Part shown: piece by piece, positions 25,546-33,687 of the stretch
Numbering within the stretch: position 1 is the stretch's first letter
Layout of the letters: each line of letters opens with the position of its first letter
Assembly (NCBI RefSeq): GCF_018070025.1
Contig: NZ_JAGPYQ010000001.1
Span: 6,696,001 to 6,760,000 of the forward strand
DNA: 64,000 bases
Source: Streptomyces liliiviolaceus
GTDB lineage: Bacteria > Actinomycetota > Actinomycetes > Streptomycetales > Streptomycetaceae
Reading direction: 5' to 3'
Notes under the pieces: generated by a model
What the model was told of the DNA's origin: nothing
Seen by the model: the letters and a program-made list of their open reading frames with translations, nothing else
Database searches by the model: none
Made by a program: the position numbers and the translations under genes

Positions 25546-26370
25546 ATGCTCGACGTACGCGGCCTGAAGAAGGTCTACGAGGGATCGGGCCGGCGGGTGG
25601 AGGCGGTGCGCGACCTCACCTTCACCGTGGACGCCGGTGAACTGGTCTGCCTGGTCGGGCCGTCCGGCTGCGGCAAGACGACCCTGCTGAAGTGCGTGGG
25701 CGGCCTGCTCACCCCCACGGCCGGTGAGGTGCTGGTCGGGGGCCGCCGGGTGACCGGACCGCCGCCGGACATGGCGGTCGTCTTCCAGGAGTACGGGCGC
25801 AGCCTGTTCCCCTGGATGAGGGTGCGCGAGAACGTCGAACTACCGCTCAAACAGAAGAGGTTGACGGCCGCCAGGCGGCGCGAGCTGGTCGCCGACGCAC
25901 TCGCCTCCGTCGGTCTCCTGGACGCGGCGGGCGCGTACCCGTGGCAGCTGTCCGGCGGTATGCAGCAGCGGGTGGCGATCGCCCGCGCGCTGGCGTACGA
26001 GCCCCAGGTCCTGTTGATGGACGAGCCGTTCGCGGCGGTGGACGCCCAGACCCGGGCCGATCTGGAGGATCTGGTCCGCGGGCTGTGGCGGCAGCGGGGC
26101 ATCACGATCCTGTTCGTGACGCACGACATCGACGAGGCCGTCTATCTCGGTGAGCGGGTGCTGATCCTGTCCTCCTCCCCGACCGTCGTGCGGGAGCAGC
26201 TGAAGGTCGATCTCCCCGCCGACCGGGACCAGTTGCACACCCGGGTGGCGCCGCGCTTCGCCGAACTGCGCACCCATGTGTACGAGCAGATCCAGGCGGC
26301 CAAACGCGGCACCCCGTTCACCGACCGGCTGGTGAAGGACCTGACCGACACACCTCCGCCCCCGTCGTAG
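25546..26370 (+). CDS. ABC importer ATPase (SsuB/TauB-like)
   Basis: 274 residues. Walker A GPSGCGKT (38-45), Q-loop VFQEYGRSLFPW, signature LSGGM (135-139), Walker B VLLMDEP (155-161) and H-loop FVTHDIDEA. ATG at 25546 is preferred because GAAAGGG lies upstream; a GTG at 25522 overlapping the permease stop is the alternative. Last gene of the importer operon. Confidence 0.92.
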   Translation: MLDVRGLKKVYEGSGRRVEAVRDLTFTVDAGELVCLVGPSGCGKTTLLKCVGGLLTPTAGEVLVGGRRVTGPPPDMAVVFQEYGRSLFPWMRVRENVELPLKQKRLTAARRRELVADALASVGLLDAAGAYPWQLSGGMQQRVAIARALAYEPQVLLMDEPFAAVDAQTRADLEDLVRGLWRQRGITILFVTHDIDEAVYLGERVLILSSSPTVVREQLKVDLPADRDQLHTRVAPRFAELRTHVYEQIQAAKRGTPFTDRLVKDLTDTPPPPS

Positions 26371-26412
26371 GGCGGCGCGCGCACGTGTCACCGGCGGTCG
26401 ACGAGGGGTGCC

Positions 26413-27087
26413 TCACGTCTCGGTCGCGGGCACCACGCTGAGATGGCCGGCCGCGCGCCGCCCGCGGCCGGGTCTGGTCCGGCGCTTCGCCGGTGCCGGG
26501 CGGCGGGCCTCGCGCAGGACCAGTGTCAGCCGTGTGTACCCCATGTCGTGCAGGGTCTTGGGGGTCTCTCCGACGATCCGGCAGGTGCTCCCCCACCGCG
26601 GATCGGGGTGCAGCAGCGGCCGTACCGCGCCGTCGTGCTCGACCGCGTGCGGGCCCACCGAGCGGATCCAGTGGGGCAGGCCGTGCCGGTAGGCGGCGTC
26701 CATGATCGGGTCCTGGGCGATGTCCCGCAGGATCGACTGGAGTCCGTGGTCGTGGCCGTGCCGCTCCACGGCGGCGGCGAAGTGCGCCAGCATCGGCAGG
26801 CACCAGCTCGACTCGTGCTCGGCGAGGACCGTGCCCGCGTCCGGGTGGAACAGGACGAACCGGAGGAAGTTGTCGCCGGGCATGGCGGTGGGGTGCGGGC
26901 CGACCGCGCGGAAAAGTGTCTCGAACGCGTCGTTGGCGAGGACGACGTCCCAGCGGTGGTCGACGACGACGGACGGAAAGGTGACGGCGTCCAGAAGTGC
27001 TGCGTAGTCCTGGAGGTACGCCTGGGCCTCAAGACTGTCGGGGACGGGCCGCGGCTGCGGCCGGGGCCCTCCTGCCTGGTATGCCAT
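26413..27087 (-). CDS. Stand-alone MmyB-type (MLTR) ligand-binding domain protein
   Basis: 224 residues. The sequence YAALLDAVTFPSVVVDHRWDVVLANDAFETLF and the following helical and beta region match the PAS-like C-terminal ligand-binding domain of MmyB/MltR transcription factors, but the usual N-terminal XRE helix-turn-helix of about 80 residues is missing. ATG at 27087 is chosen; a GTG four codons upstream has no spacing for its purine tract. The C-terminal 25 residues are Arg/Pro-rich. Divergent from the XRE gene. It may act through another DNA-binding protein or be a remnant. Confidence 0.72.
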   Translation of the reverse strand: MAYQAGGPRPQPRPVPDSLEAQAYLQDYAALLDAVTFPSVVVDHRWDVVLANDAFETLFRAVGPHPTAMPGDNFLRFVLFHPDAGTVLAEHESSWCLPMLAHFAAAVERHGHDHGLQSILRDIAQDPIMDAAYRHGLPHWIRSVGPHAVEHDGAVRPLLHPDPRWGSTCRIVGETPKTLHDMGYTRLTLVLREARRPAPAKRRTRPGRGRRAAGHLSVVPATET

Positions 27088-27201
27088 CGGGAGGTCCACC
27101 CCTCTTGCCTATGCGGGCTTCACGCGGCGTCGTGATCCTGCTACCCCGGCCGGAGCGGTGTCAACTATCGTGGCATTTGGCGCCCGTTGACGGCTGAATC
27201 C

Positions 27202-27217
27202 CGCCACAGTTGTGGCG
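27202..27217. promoter_or_regulatory. Inverted repeat between divergent MmyB-type and XRE genes
   Basis: CGCCACA-GT-TGTGGCG, perfect 7-bp arms. A second imperfect pair GTCAAC...GTTGAC lies at about 27159-27190. Candidate XRE operator. Confidence 0.45.
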
Positions 27218-27364
27218 AGACCTGGATGCGAGTTCGACCAAAGGGCTACTCTCCGGTCTTCGGGCAGTTCACGCTGCACAACACGGATCCCCACAGGGAC
27301 TTCACGTCCGAGGGCTCCGGTTCCCCCACAGCGGTCGGTCGATTGAGACGTAGGAGAACTGTCG

Positions 27365-28024
27365 GTGACGGATGGCTTCGAGGTTCCGGGCGCCACGGCG
27401 ACGGGTCTGCTGCCGGCCGTCGTGGCCCGAGTCGCCGCTCTGGCGGACCGGCTCGGCGCACCGCACAGCGAGGTGTTCGACGTCCGCCGGCTGTCCGCCG
27501 CGTCGGGTGTCCCCGAGGTCGTGGTGGTGTCCCTGCTGAACGGCCGGTCGGCGGGCGAGCCCGATCTCCAGGCCCGGTTCCTGCAGCGCCTTGACCTGCT
27601 GCGCCGCACCCGCCTGAAGCCCAACGGCCGCCGGTACACGCAGCAGGAGATCGCCGACGGCGCGGGCATGTCGCGTCAGCAGGCGGGCGCGCTCATCAAC
27701 GGCGACCGGCGCCCCACGATGGAGCACTGCGACGCCATCCAGCGTTTCTTCCGCGTCCACGCCGGTTTCCTGTCCGCCGAGGACCCCGAGGCGCTCGCCG
27801 GGGCCCTGCAGCGCACCGAGCAGGATCTCCTCCAGCGGCTCGCCGACCGGGAGCGGCAGGCGGACCCGGCGACCGCGGACGATCCGCTGGAGCGGCTGCT
27901 GCAGGACCACGGGGTCCGCGGCATCGCCTGGCGGGCCGCGCAGCTGCCCACCGACCAGCACCGGGACAAGGTCGCCGAGTGGCTGGACATGCTCCTGGAG
28001 AGCGTCAAGCGGCCCGAGTCGTGA
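27365..28024 (+). CDS. XRE-family regulator paired with an ImmA-like peptidase
   Basis: 219 residues. GTG start with TAGGAGA upstream. The helix-turn-helix is unusually in the middle of the protein (about 91-130: YTQQEIADGAGMSRQQAGALINGDRRPTM), preceded by a helical segment and followed by a long acidic helical tail. The stop overlaps the next start (GTGA). Known logic of XRE/ImmA pairs is proteolytic relief of repression, but that has not been shown for this actinobacterial type. Confidence 0.85.
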   Translation: MTDGFEVPGATATGLLPAVVARVAALADRLGAPHSEVFDVRRLSAASGVPEVVVVSLLNGRSAGEPDLQARFLQRLDLLRRTRLKPNGRRYTQQEIADGAGMSRQQAGALINGDRRPTMEHCDAIQRFFRVHAGFLSAEDPEALAGALQRTEQDLLQRLADRERQADPATADDPLERLLQDHGVRGIAWRAAQLPTDQHRDKVAEWLDMLLESVKRPES

Positions 28025-28587
28025 TCCGGGGGACCTCCGTGGGCGTCGGAAGGGAGATGCGCCGCCTGTGCGGCGAGCTGGTCGACGAACTGTCGCTCCC
28101 GGCACCCGCGGAACCCGGGGAGCTGTACGCGGCGCTGTGCGGGGCCATGAGCAGCAGGCGGGGCCGCCCGGTCCGCTTCCGTACGGCCCCCTTCCCGCCG
28201 GGCACCGCCAGCGGGCTCTGGCTCGACATGGCGGACTGGGACCTCGTGGTCGTCGAGGAGCGCACCGCGCCCGACCATCAGCTGGTGATTCTCGGCCACG
28301 AGCTGTGGCACATGAGCGCGGGCCACCGCGGCCACCATGTCGAGGGCGCGGCCGTCGCCGCCCGGCTGCTGTCGGACGACGCCGATCTGCGGGCGACGGT
28401 CCGCAAGGTGGCGGCGCGTACCCGCTTCGACCTGGCCGACGAGAAGGACGCCGAGAGCTTCGGGCTGCTGCTGGCGAGCAGGTGCCGGGGGTGGCTGGCC
28501 GGTCCGGGGTCGCGCGGGCCCGTACGGCGCGAGGGTCTCGCGGGCCGCATCGAGGCGTCCCTGGGCTACCGCGGGCCGCAGGACTGA
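28021..28587 (+). CDS. ImmA/IrrE-like metallopeptidase
   Basis: 188 residues. GTG overlaps the XRE stop. The zinc peptidase motif HELWH is at 93-97 (GHELWHMSAGH), with a further Glu/Asp-rich helix downstream that could supply the third ligand (EKDAESFG). The size and position after an XRE gene fit the ImmA/IrrE family; the target is probably the XRE protein, by analogy only. The membrane-protein gene starts 15 bases downstream. Confidence 0.82.
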   Translation: MIRGTSVGVGREMRRLCGELVDELSLPAPAEPGELYAALCGAMSSRRGRPVRFRTAPFPPGTASGLWLDMADWDLVVVEERTAPDHQLVILGHELWHMSAGHRGHHVEGAAVAARLLSDDADLRATVRKVAARTRFDLADEKDAESFGLLLASRCRGWLAGPGSRGPVRREGLAGRIEASLGYRGPQD

Positions 28588-28602
28588 GAGCGCCGGCACA
28601 CC

Positions 28603-29757
28603 GTGGACGGGTCCAGCTACTACCTGCCCGCCGTCGCCATGGCGGCCGTCCTGGCCGTCAAGTCCCCCTCTCTGCGGCGCTCCTGGCGCGATCCGCTGCT
28701 GCGGTCGGTGTGCTGGCTGCTGGCGCTGACGGGGCTGGTGTTCTTCTTCGCGGCGCCGCCGACCATCGCCGAGGTCAACGACCTCGTCGGCGTCACGAAC
28801 GTCTCCGCGCCGCTCGTCTACTGTCTGCTGAGCGCGTTCAGCGCGGCCTGTCTGGTGCTGATCGTCAACTGGCGCGGCGGCCCGCCCGAACTGACCCGGC
28901 GGACGTCCCGGCGCTGGATCACCGGGTACGGCGTCGTGATCGTGGCGCTGGTCGTGCTGTTCGCCCTCGGTGACACCCCGGTCGAGCGGCTGCGGGACTT
29001 CGACACGTACTACGCCGACGAGCCCTTCGTCCGCGAGATGATCGTGCTCTATCTGGGCGCGCTGGCCGTGGCGGGCGTCGCGATGAACGTGATGTGCGGT
29101 CGCTGGGCCCTCCAGGTCCACGGCCGGCTGCGGGCCGGGCTGCTGATCATCGTGGCGGGCTATGTGTGCAACATCGCTTATCTGACCGCCAAGTTCACCG
29201 CGGTGGTGACGCGCTGGAACGGCGGGAACCTCGACCACCTCAGCACCGACGTGGCTCCGGTGCTGGCCTCGGCCGGGGCGCAGATCAGCGCGGTCGGCTT
29301 CTGTCTCCCGCTGGCCTGCCAGCGCGCCGGCGACACCTGGTCGACGTGGTGCACGTACCGCCGTCTGGGGCCGTTGTGGCGGGAACTGGCACCGGTCTCG
29401 CCGTACGCGGGCCGCACGGCCCGGATGTCCTGGTGGTCCCCGGCCGAACTCCAGGTCACGCAGCGGGAGTCGGACATCCACGACGGCCTGCTCAGCCTGC
29501 ACCCGTACTTCGACACCGGGTTACGGGCCCGTGTGCACGCCGAGGCCCTCGCGACGGGCTCGGACCCCGCCCAGGCCCGCGCGGAGGCGGACGCGGCGAT
29601 GGTGGCGGCGGCGGTACGGGCCCGGACCGCCGACCCGGAGGGCACACGCACCGAACCGACGGAGCCGACCGAGGCACCGCGCGACCTGGTCCGCATGTCC
29701 CAGGCCCTGCACCACTCCCCCGTGGTCGAGGCCACCCGCAACGAGGCCCACCGCTGA
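28603..29757 (+). CDS. MAB_1171c/DUF6545-like membrane protein with a TTA codon
   Basis: 384 residues. About seven transmembrane segments in the first 250 residues (for example LLRSVCWLLALTGLVFFFA, VSAPLVYCLLSAFSAACLVL, ITGYGVVIVALVVLFALG, LLIIVAGYVCNIAYLTA) then a soluble C-terminus (about 255-384) with ESDIHDGLLSLHPYFD. Leucine codon 307 (DTGLRAR) is TTA (29521-29523), the only one seen in the set, so completion should require bldA tRNA. GTG start, 15 bases after the ImmA-like gene, so co-transcribed. The function of this family is unknown; a membrane sensor for the XRE/ImmA pair is a reasonable guess. Confidence 0.82.
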   Translation: MDGSSYYLPAVAMAAVLAVKSPSLRRSWRDPLLRSVCWLLALTGLVFFFAAPPTIAEVNDLVGVTNVSAPLVYCLLSAFSAACLVLIVNWRGGPPELTRRTSRRWITGYGVVIVALVVLFALGDTPVERLRDFDTYYADEPFVREMIVLYLGALAVAGVAMNVMCGRWALQVHGRLRAGLLIIVAGYVCNIAYLTAKFTAVVTRWNGGNLDHLSTDVAPVLASAGAQISAVGFCLPLACQRAGDTWSTWCTYRRLGPLWRELAPVSPYAGRTARMSWWSPAELQVTQRESDIHDGLLSLHPYFDTGLRARVHAEALATGSDPAQARAEADAAMVAAAVRARTADPEGTRTEPTEPTEAPRDLVRMSQALHHSPVVEATRNEAHR

Positions 29758-29835
29758 AGGGGGCACGACCCTTCCTCGAAGAGGACGCACCCTCTTCGCC
29801 GCGCGCCCCCTCCTCGAAAGCGGCGCAGCCCTTTC

Positions 29836-29870
29836 GAGGGGCGCGGGGAACTGCGCGACCGGCCACGACG
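29836..29870 (+). repeat. Dispersed GC-rich repeat core
   Basis: GAGGGGCGCGGGGAACTGCG continuing to GCGACCGGCCACGAC, about 80 bases after the membrane-protein stop. Same family as the left-edge array. Confidence 0.9.
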
Positions 29871-29934
29871 CACCCGCAGCCGACACTCGACGCACGAACC
29901 CCCGACCCCCCGCCCCCGCCCCCGCCCCCGGGCA

Positions 29935-30978
29935 TCAGGTCGCGCTGCGCTCACTCGCCGCCCGCAACTCCCGCTCCAGCGCACGACTGCGCGCCGTGTC
30001 CGCCCGCCCCGCCGCGGTCCCGGGCCGCCCGGCCCGCAGCAGCGCACTCCACCGCTCGCGACTCCAGTCGGCGGGACTCGTCCCCTCGACGAACTCCTGC
30101 ACGAGCGCGAGAAACCGCACGGGGTCCGTGTGGAACGGAAAGTGCCCGGCGCCCTCGAAGATCTCCAGCCGGCTCCCCGGCATCGCCTCGTGCGCCCCGT
30201 GGGCGTGCCGTACGGGCACCACGCCGTCGCGGTCGCCCCACACGAGCATCGTGGGCATGCCCTCGGTGAGGTAGCAGCGGTCGAGCATGGTCACCACCTG
30301 GCCGCGCCAGTCGACGACCGCCCGCAGGGTGCGGATGAACGCGCTGCGCGAGGTCGCGTCGGGCAGCGCATCCACGAGGGTGAGCAACTCGGGCGCGTCC
30401 TGCCCGAGATCGGTGTCGAGCAGCCGCATCAGCTGTACGAACAGCCGGGCCTGGAACGCCATGCCGGGCAGCTGCAGCGCGGACAGCGCGAGCTGGGCCC
30501 CGGGCAGGGACACCGCCCGCAGTACGGGGTTGACCTCACGGCCCACGCCTCCCGCGCCGACCAGGATCAGCCGCTCGGTGCGCTCGGGGAACTGGTAGGC
30601 GAACTGCATCGCGACACCGCCGCCGAACGAGTGCCCGACGAGCGTGGCCCGTTCGACGCCGAGCGTGGCGAGCAGATCGCGCAGGCCGTTGGCGTAGGCG
30701 GCCACGGAGTAGTCGGCCCGGGGCTTGTCCGAGGCGCCGTGGCCCAGCAGGTCGGGTGCGATCACCGTATGGGTGCGGGCCAGACCGGGGATGAGGCCGG
30801 CCCAGGTCGCCGAGGAGTCGCCGATGCCGTGGATCAGGACGAGGGCCGGTCCCTCACCGGTCATGCGGTAGGCGCGGCGGTAGCCGTGCACGACGCGGTG
30901 GCGCAGCCGCAGTTCGCCGTCGGCCACCGGCCGCAGCCGCAGGGCCCCGCGCGGGCGCCGTCGTGGGGTGTCGGCCAC
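29935..30978 (-). CDS. Alpha/beta hydrolase
   Basis: 347 residues. LVLIHGIGDSSATW (oxyanion-hole HG motif, about 47-60), nucleophile elbow GHSFGG (Ser117), acid in LVWGDRDGVVP and histidine in GAGHFPFH. Classic alpha/beta-hydrolase fold, close to the esterase/epoxide-hydrolase-like group; substrate not inferable. The C-terminal 60 residues are Arg/Ala-rich and likely disordered. A palindrome lies 45-55 bases upstream of the start. Confidence 0.9.
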   Translation of the reverse strand: MADTPRRRPRGALRLRPVADGELRLRHRVVHGYRRAYRMTGEGPALVLIHGIGDSSATWAGLIPGLARTHTVIAPDLLGHGASDKPRADYSVAAYANGLRDLLATLGVERATLVGHSFGGGVAMQFAYQFPERTERLILVGAGGVGREVNPVLRAVSLPGAQLALSALQLPGMAFQARLFVQLMRLLDTDLGQDAPELLTLVDALPDATSRSAFIRTLRAVVDWRGQVVTMLDRCYLTEGMPTMLVWGDRDGVVPVRHAHGAHEAMPGSRLEIFEGAGHFPFHTDPVRFLALVQEFVEGTSPADWSRERWSALLRAGRPGTAAGRADTARSRALERELRAASERSAT

Positions 30979-31022
30979 CGGCTCGTCTCCCCTCTCCGGG
31001 CCTGCATTCCAGCGTAAGCCCG

Positions 31023-31033
31023 TTGTCCGACAA
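31023..31033. promoter_or_regulatory. Palindrome upstream of the alpha/beta hydrolase
   Basis: TTGTC-C-GACAA, with flanking CCC/GGG that extends it with one mismatch. Could be an operator or hairpin; no regulator gene is adjacent. Confidence 0.4.
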
Positions 31034-31194
31034 GGGGTTTCCGTGAGGTTTCCCCTCGGCTAACCGGGCGAACGAACACGCACGGAAAGGGCATTGTCAG
31101 TGGCGGACGGCAAGCTGGACCCAGCGCCACCGCTGTGCGGCGGCGCGCGCAGGACCGAAGAGCGGAAGCCGAGCCGAACCGGGAGAGCCGTCCG

Positions 31195-31422
31195 ATGCCG
31201 ACAGCCGTACTGACCGATCACGAACGCACCGCCGTGCAGGCCTATCTGCGCCTGCTCCAGACCGTACGAGCAGCGATGGACACCCCGTCCGGTTCGGGGC
31301 GGCCGGTCGTCGTGCCGCCCTCGGCCCTCGCGGAGGCGGAGCGCGCACTGGCCGCGGCGGGCCTTGAGGGCAACGAGGAGGCGTTCTTCCGCCTGCTGCA
31401 CACCTGGTGCCCGGAGGTCTGA
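31195..31422 (+). CDS. Small conserved-type actinobacterial protein
   Basis: 75 residues from the ATG at 31195 (GGGAG nine bases upstream). Predicted all-helical: LTDHERTAVQAYLRLLQTVRAAM and LAEAERALAAAGLEGNEEAFFRLLHTWCPEV. No family recognised and no export signal. Codon use is like its neighbours, so it is probably a real gene. Confidence 0.65.
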   Translation: MPTAVLTDHERTAVQAYLRLLQTVRAAMDTPSGSGRPVVVPPSALAEAERALAAAGLEGNEEAFFRLLHTWCPEV

Positions 31423-31470
31423 TGAACCACCGTCAGCCTTCGGGCCGCCCGTCGCCGGGCGGAGCCGCGC

Positions 31471-32178
31471 TCAGTCCTGCCCGTGCGGCACGGTCACCGA
31501 GGTCGCCACGAGTCCCCGGCCCACCGTCCAGCGTCCTTCGAAGCGGCCGATGCGACGGCCGTCCACCACCGGTCCGGGTACGAGGAGTCCGGCGCTCAGG
31601 CCGCCGGACGTGGTGTGTCCGGGATCCATGAAGACCTCGATGTCGGCCTCCGAGAAGTCGAGCCATTTCCCGGTGAGGGGGAACCACGCCTTGTAGACCG
31701 ACTCCTTGGCGCTGAACAGGAGCCGGTCCCAGTGGATCTGCGGATGCTCTCCGGCGAGCTCGTCCAGCCGCCGGACCTCGTCGGGCAGCGCCACCGAGGG
31801 CAGCACGTCGGCGGGCAGCGGCAGATGGGGCTCCGCGTCGATGCCGAGGGAGGCCAGGTCGCTCGCCCGGGCCAGCGCGGCGGCGGCGTAGCCCTCGCAG
31901 TGCGTCATGCTGCCGATCAGCCCGGCGGGCCACCGCGGGGCTCCCCGGTCGCCGCTGACGACGGCCTGCGGGGGCACGCCGAGCTTCTCCATGGCACGTC
32001 TGGCGCACCCGCGGACCACGGTGAACTCACGGCGCCGCTTCTCGACGGCGCGCGCGATCAGCGCCTCTTCCTCGGGATACAGCTCGGGGTACGGCGTCGG
32101 GGCGCCGGTGCCCTCGGCGTGGTCGTCAGCGTGCGCCTCCACGGCCACGACCGACTCCGGGAGCAGTTCCTCGATCAC
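31471..32178 (-). CDS. pptT: 4'-phosphopantetheinyl transferase (Sfp/PptT type)
   Basis: 235 residues. Transfers phosphopantetheine from CoA to carrier proteins of polyketide, peptide and fatty-acid synthases. Family motifs: RRREFTVVRGCARRAMEKLG, SMTHCEGYAAAA, GIDAE (Asp114, Glu116) for magnesium, and FSAKES (Lys158). GTG start at 32178 lies inside the upstream metallophosphoesterase gene (53-base overlap). The same pairing, transferase plus metallophosphoesterase, occurs in Mycobacterium tuberculosis as Rv2794c/Rv2795c (PptT/PptH). Confidence 0.93.
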   Translation of the reverse strand: MIEELLPESVVAVEAHADDHAEGTGAPTPYPELYPEEEALIARAVEKRRREFTVVRGCARRAMEKLGVPPQAVVSGDRGAPRWPAGLIGSMTHCEGYAAAALARASDLASLGIDAEPHLPLPADVLPSVALPDEVRRLDELAGEHPQIHWDRLLFSAKESVYKAWFPLTGKWLDFSEADIEVFMDPGHTTSGGLSAGLLVPGPVVDGRRIGRFEGRWTVGRGLVATSVTVPHGQD

Positions 32179-33031
32179 CGGATCCGACCTCCATCGGCAG
32201 AATACGGCGCAGTGTGCCCGGCGGTTCCGGGCGCTTGCGCCACTCGCGGGGGTAACCCACGGACACCTCTTCGAAGCGGACGCCGTCGAGCCAGGTGGTG
32301 CGGGGAATGTGCAGGTGGCCGTAGACCATGACGGCCACGCGGTGGGTGCGGTGCCAGTCCGCGGTGAGCCGGGTGCCGCACCACATGGCGAACTCCGGGT
32401 ACCAGAGGACTTCCGTGGGGTGCCGGTCCAGCGGGTAGTGGTTCACGAGCACCGTGGGCAGCCCGTCGGGGATCTCCGCGAGTCTGCGTTCGGTCTCGGC
32501 CACCCGGGCCCGGCACCAGGCCTCACGGCTGGGGTACGGGTCGGGGTGCAGCACGTGCTCGTCGGTGCAGACGATGCCGGTGCCGTGGGCGTACGCGAGG
32601 CCCTCTTCCTTGGTCGCACAGCCCGCGGGCAGGAACGAGTAGTCGTAGAGGAGGAAGAGCGGGGCCACCACGACCGGTCCGTCGGGGCCCTCCCACACGG
32701 GGTAGGGGTCCTCGGGGGTGATCACGCCCAGCTCGCGGCAGAGCCGCACGAGGTATTCGTAGCGGGCCACTCCGCGCAGGGTGACGGTGTCCTTCGGGTG
32801 GGTCCACAGTTCGTGGTTGCCCGGTGCCCAGATCACCTTCCGGAAGCGCCGGCTGAGCGTTTCGAGGGCCCAGCGGATGTCGGCCACCGTCTCCGCGACG
32901 TCGCCGGCCACGAGGAGCCAGTCGTCGTCGGTCTCGGGGCGCATCTCCTCGACGAGGGCCCGGTTCTCGGCGTATCCGATGTGCAGGTCGCTGATGGCCA
33001 GCAGCCGGCCCTGACGGTCAGCCGTCGTCAC
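32126..33031 (-). CDS. pptH: Metallophosphoesterase, phosphopantetheinyl hydrolase-like (PptH type)
   Basis: 301 residues from the GTG at 33031, which follows GGGGAGGGGG. Calcineurin-like metal blocks: AISDLHIGYAEN, LVAGDVAET, WAPGNHELW, LVNHYPL and VYGHLHI. Overlaps the transferase gene by 53 bases, so the two are tied together. In M. tuberculosis the equivalent protein removes phosphopantetheine from carrier proteins, opposing PptT; assigning that here rests on gene order and family. The overlapping C-terminus is Gly/Arg-rich. Confidence 0.83.
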   Translation of the reverse strand: MTTADRQGRLLAISDLHIGYAENRALVEEMRPETDDDWLLVAGDVAETVADIRWALETLSRRFRKVIWAPGNHELWTHPKDTVTLRGVARYEYLVRLCRELGVITPEDPYPVWEGPDGPVVVAPLFLLYDYSFLPAGCATKEEGLAYAHGTGIVCTDEHVLHPDPYPSREAWCRARVAETERRLAEIPDGLPTVLVNHYPLDRHPTEVLWYPEFAMWCGTRLTADWHRTHRVAVMVYGHLHIPRTTWLDGVRFEEVSVGYPREWRKRPEPPGTLRRILPMEVGSGDRGTAPGVGRGRGGAR

Positions 33032-33567
33032 CCTCGCCCCCTCCCCGTGCCGGGACGCCTCACGGCCGCCCGGATGGGAACACAAGAACACACACGCACG
33101 GCGCGGTACAAGAGCGACCGCGTGCGGGGTTCGGACCCGGACACCGAGGCGCCGGGTGCCCGGTCGGGGCACCGGCCCGACCGCGCTCCGCCACGCGACT
33201 CGGCACGCCCTCCCGGGCGCCGCCCGAGCGGCCCGCACGCTGCGCACGGCCCGGGGCACGCACCCTCGCCCACCGGCGGGCCGCACACCGCCCCTCCACC
33301 CGATCGGGCCTCTGGCCGCGTCTCGCCGACGGGCAGGCCCGCCGGTGCGCCGATCAGTCGATTGGCCGATCCGACCATCCGACGGCGGTGATCTGGAGCA
33401 CCGGCCGCCGGCCGGGCGCACCTCGTGGCGACCGCTCGGCGCCGGCCGGGCGCAGGGCCTCTGACCTGCCGCGCGAGCCCCGGCGGGCCCGTCGGGCGGA
33501 GCCGTGCGGTGGACGCGGCGGGTGATTCCGTAACACGCCCGTAGCAGCAGCACTGCTCAGGAACCCC
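33032..33567. other. Gene-free GC-rich stretch
   Basis: The long frame read on the minus strand continues upstream of pptH, but it is Arg/Pro/Gly-rich with no motif, so I see no gene. A short palindrome AGCAG-CA-CTGCT lies at 33546-33557. Confidence 0.6.
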
Positions 33568-33573
33568 TATGAT
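33568..33573 (+). promoter_or_regulatory. Putative -10 box for the ATP-grasp gene
   Basis: TATGAT, a good match to the vegetative -10, 115 bases before the start codon. No convincing -35 seen. Confidence 0.4.
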
Positions 33574-33579
33574 CGGCCA

Positions 33580-33622
33580 TACACAACCGCGAACTCCCGT
33601 TTTCGAACGGCGGTTTTGTGTA
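33580..33622 (+). promoter_or_regulatory. Leader hairpin before the ATP-grasp gene
   Basis: TACACAACCGC (33580-33590) pairs with GCGGTTTTGTGTA (33610-33622) with a small bulge, and inside it CCGTT-TTCG-AACGG forms a second stem. It lies just after the predicted transcription start, so it may be a regulatory RNA hairpin, attenuator or operator. Confidence 0.55.
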
Positions 33623-33687
33623 CCCACTAAACCTCTTGCCGAGCACGGCCTGATTTGACGTGCCCGCAAACCTGAAAGGCGGCCTGC

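Noticed and set aside
33032..33553. N-terminal extension of the pptH-like gene
   Set aside because: Upstream residues are Arg/Gly/Pro-rich without motif, and the GTG at 33031 has a strong ribosome site with the metal-binding block following at the usual distance.
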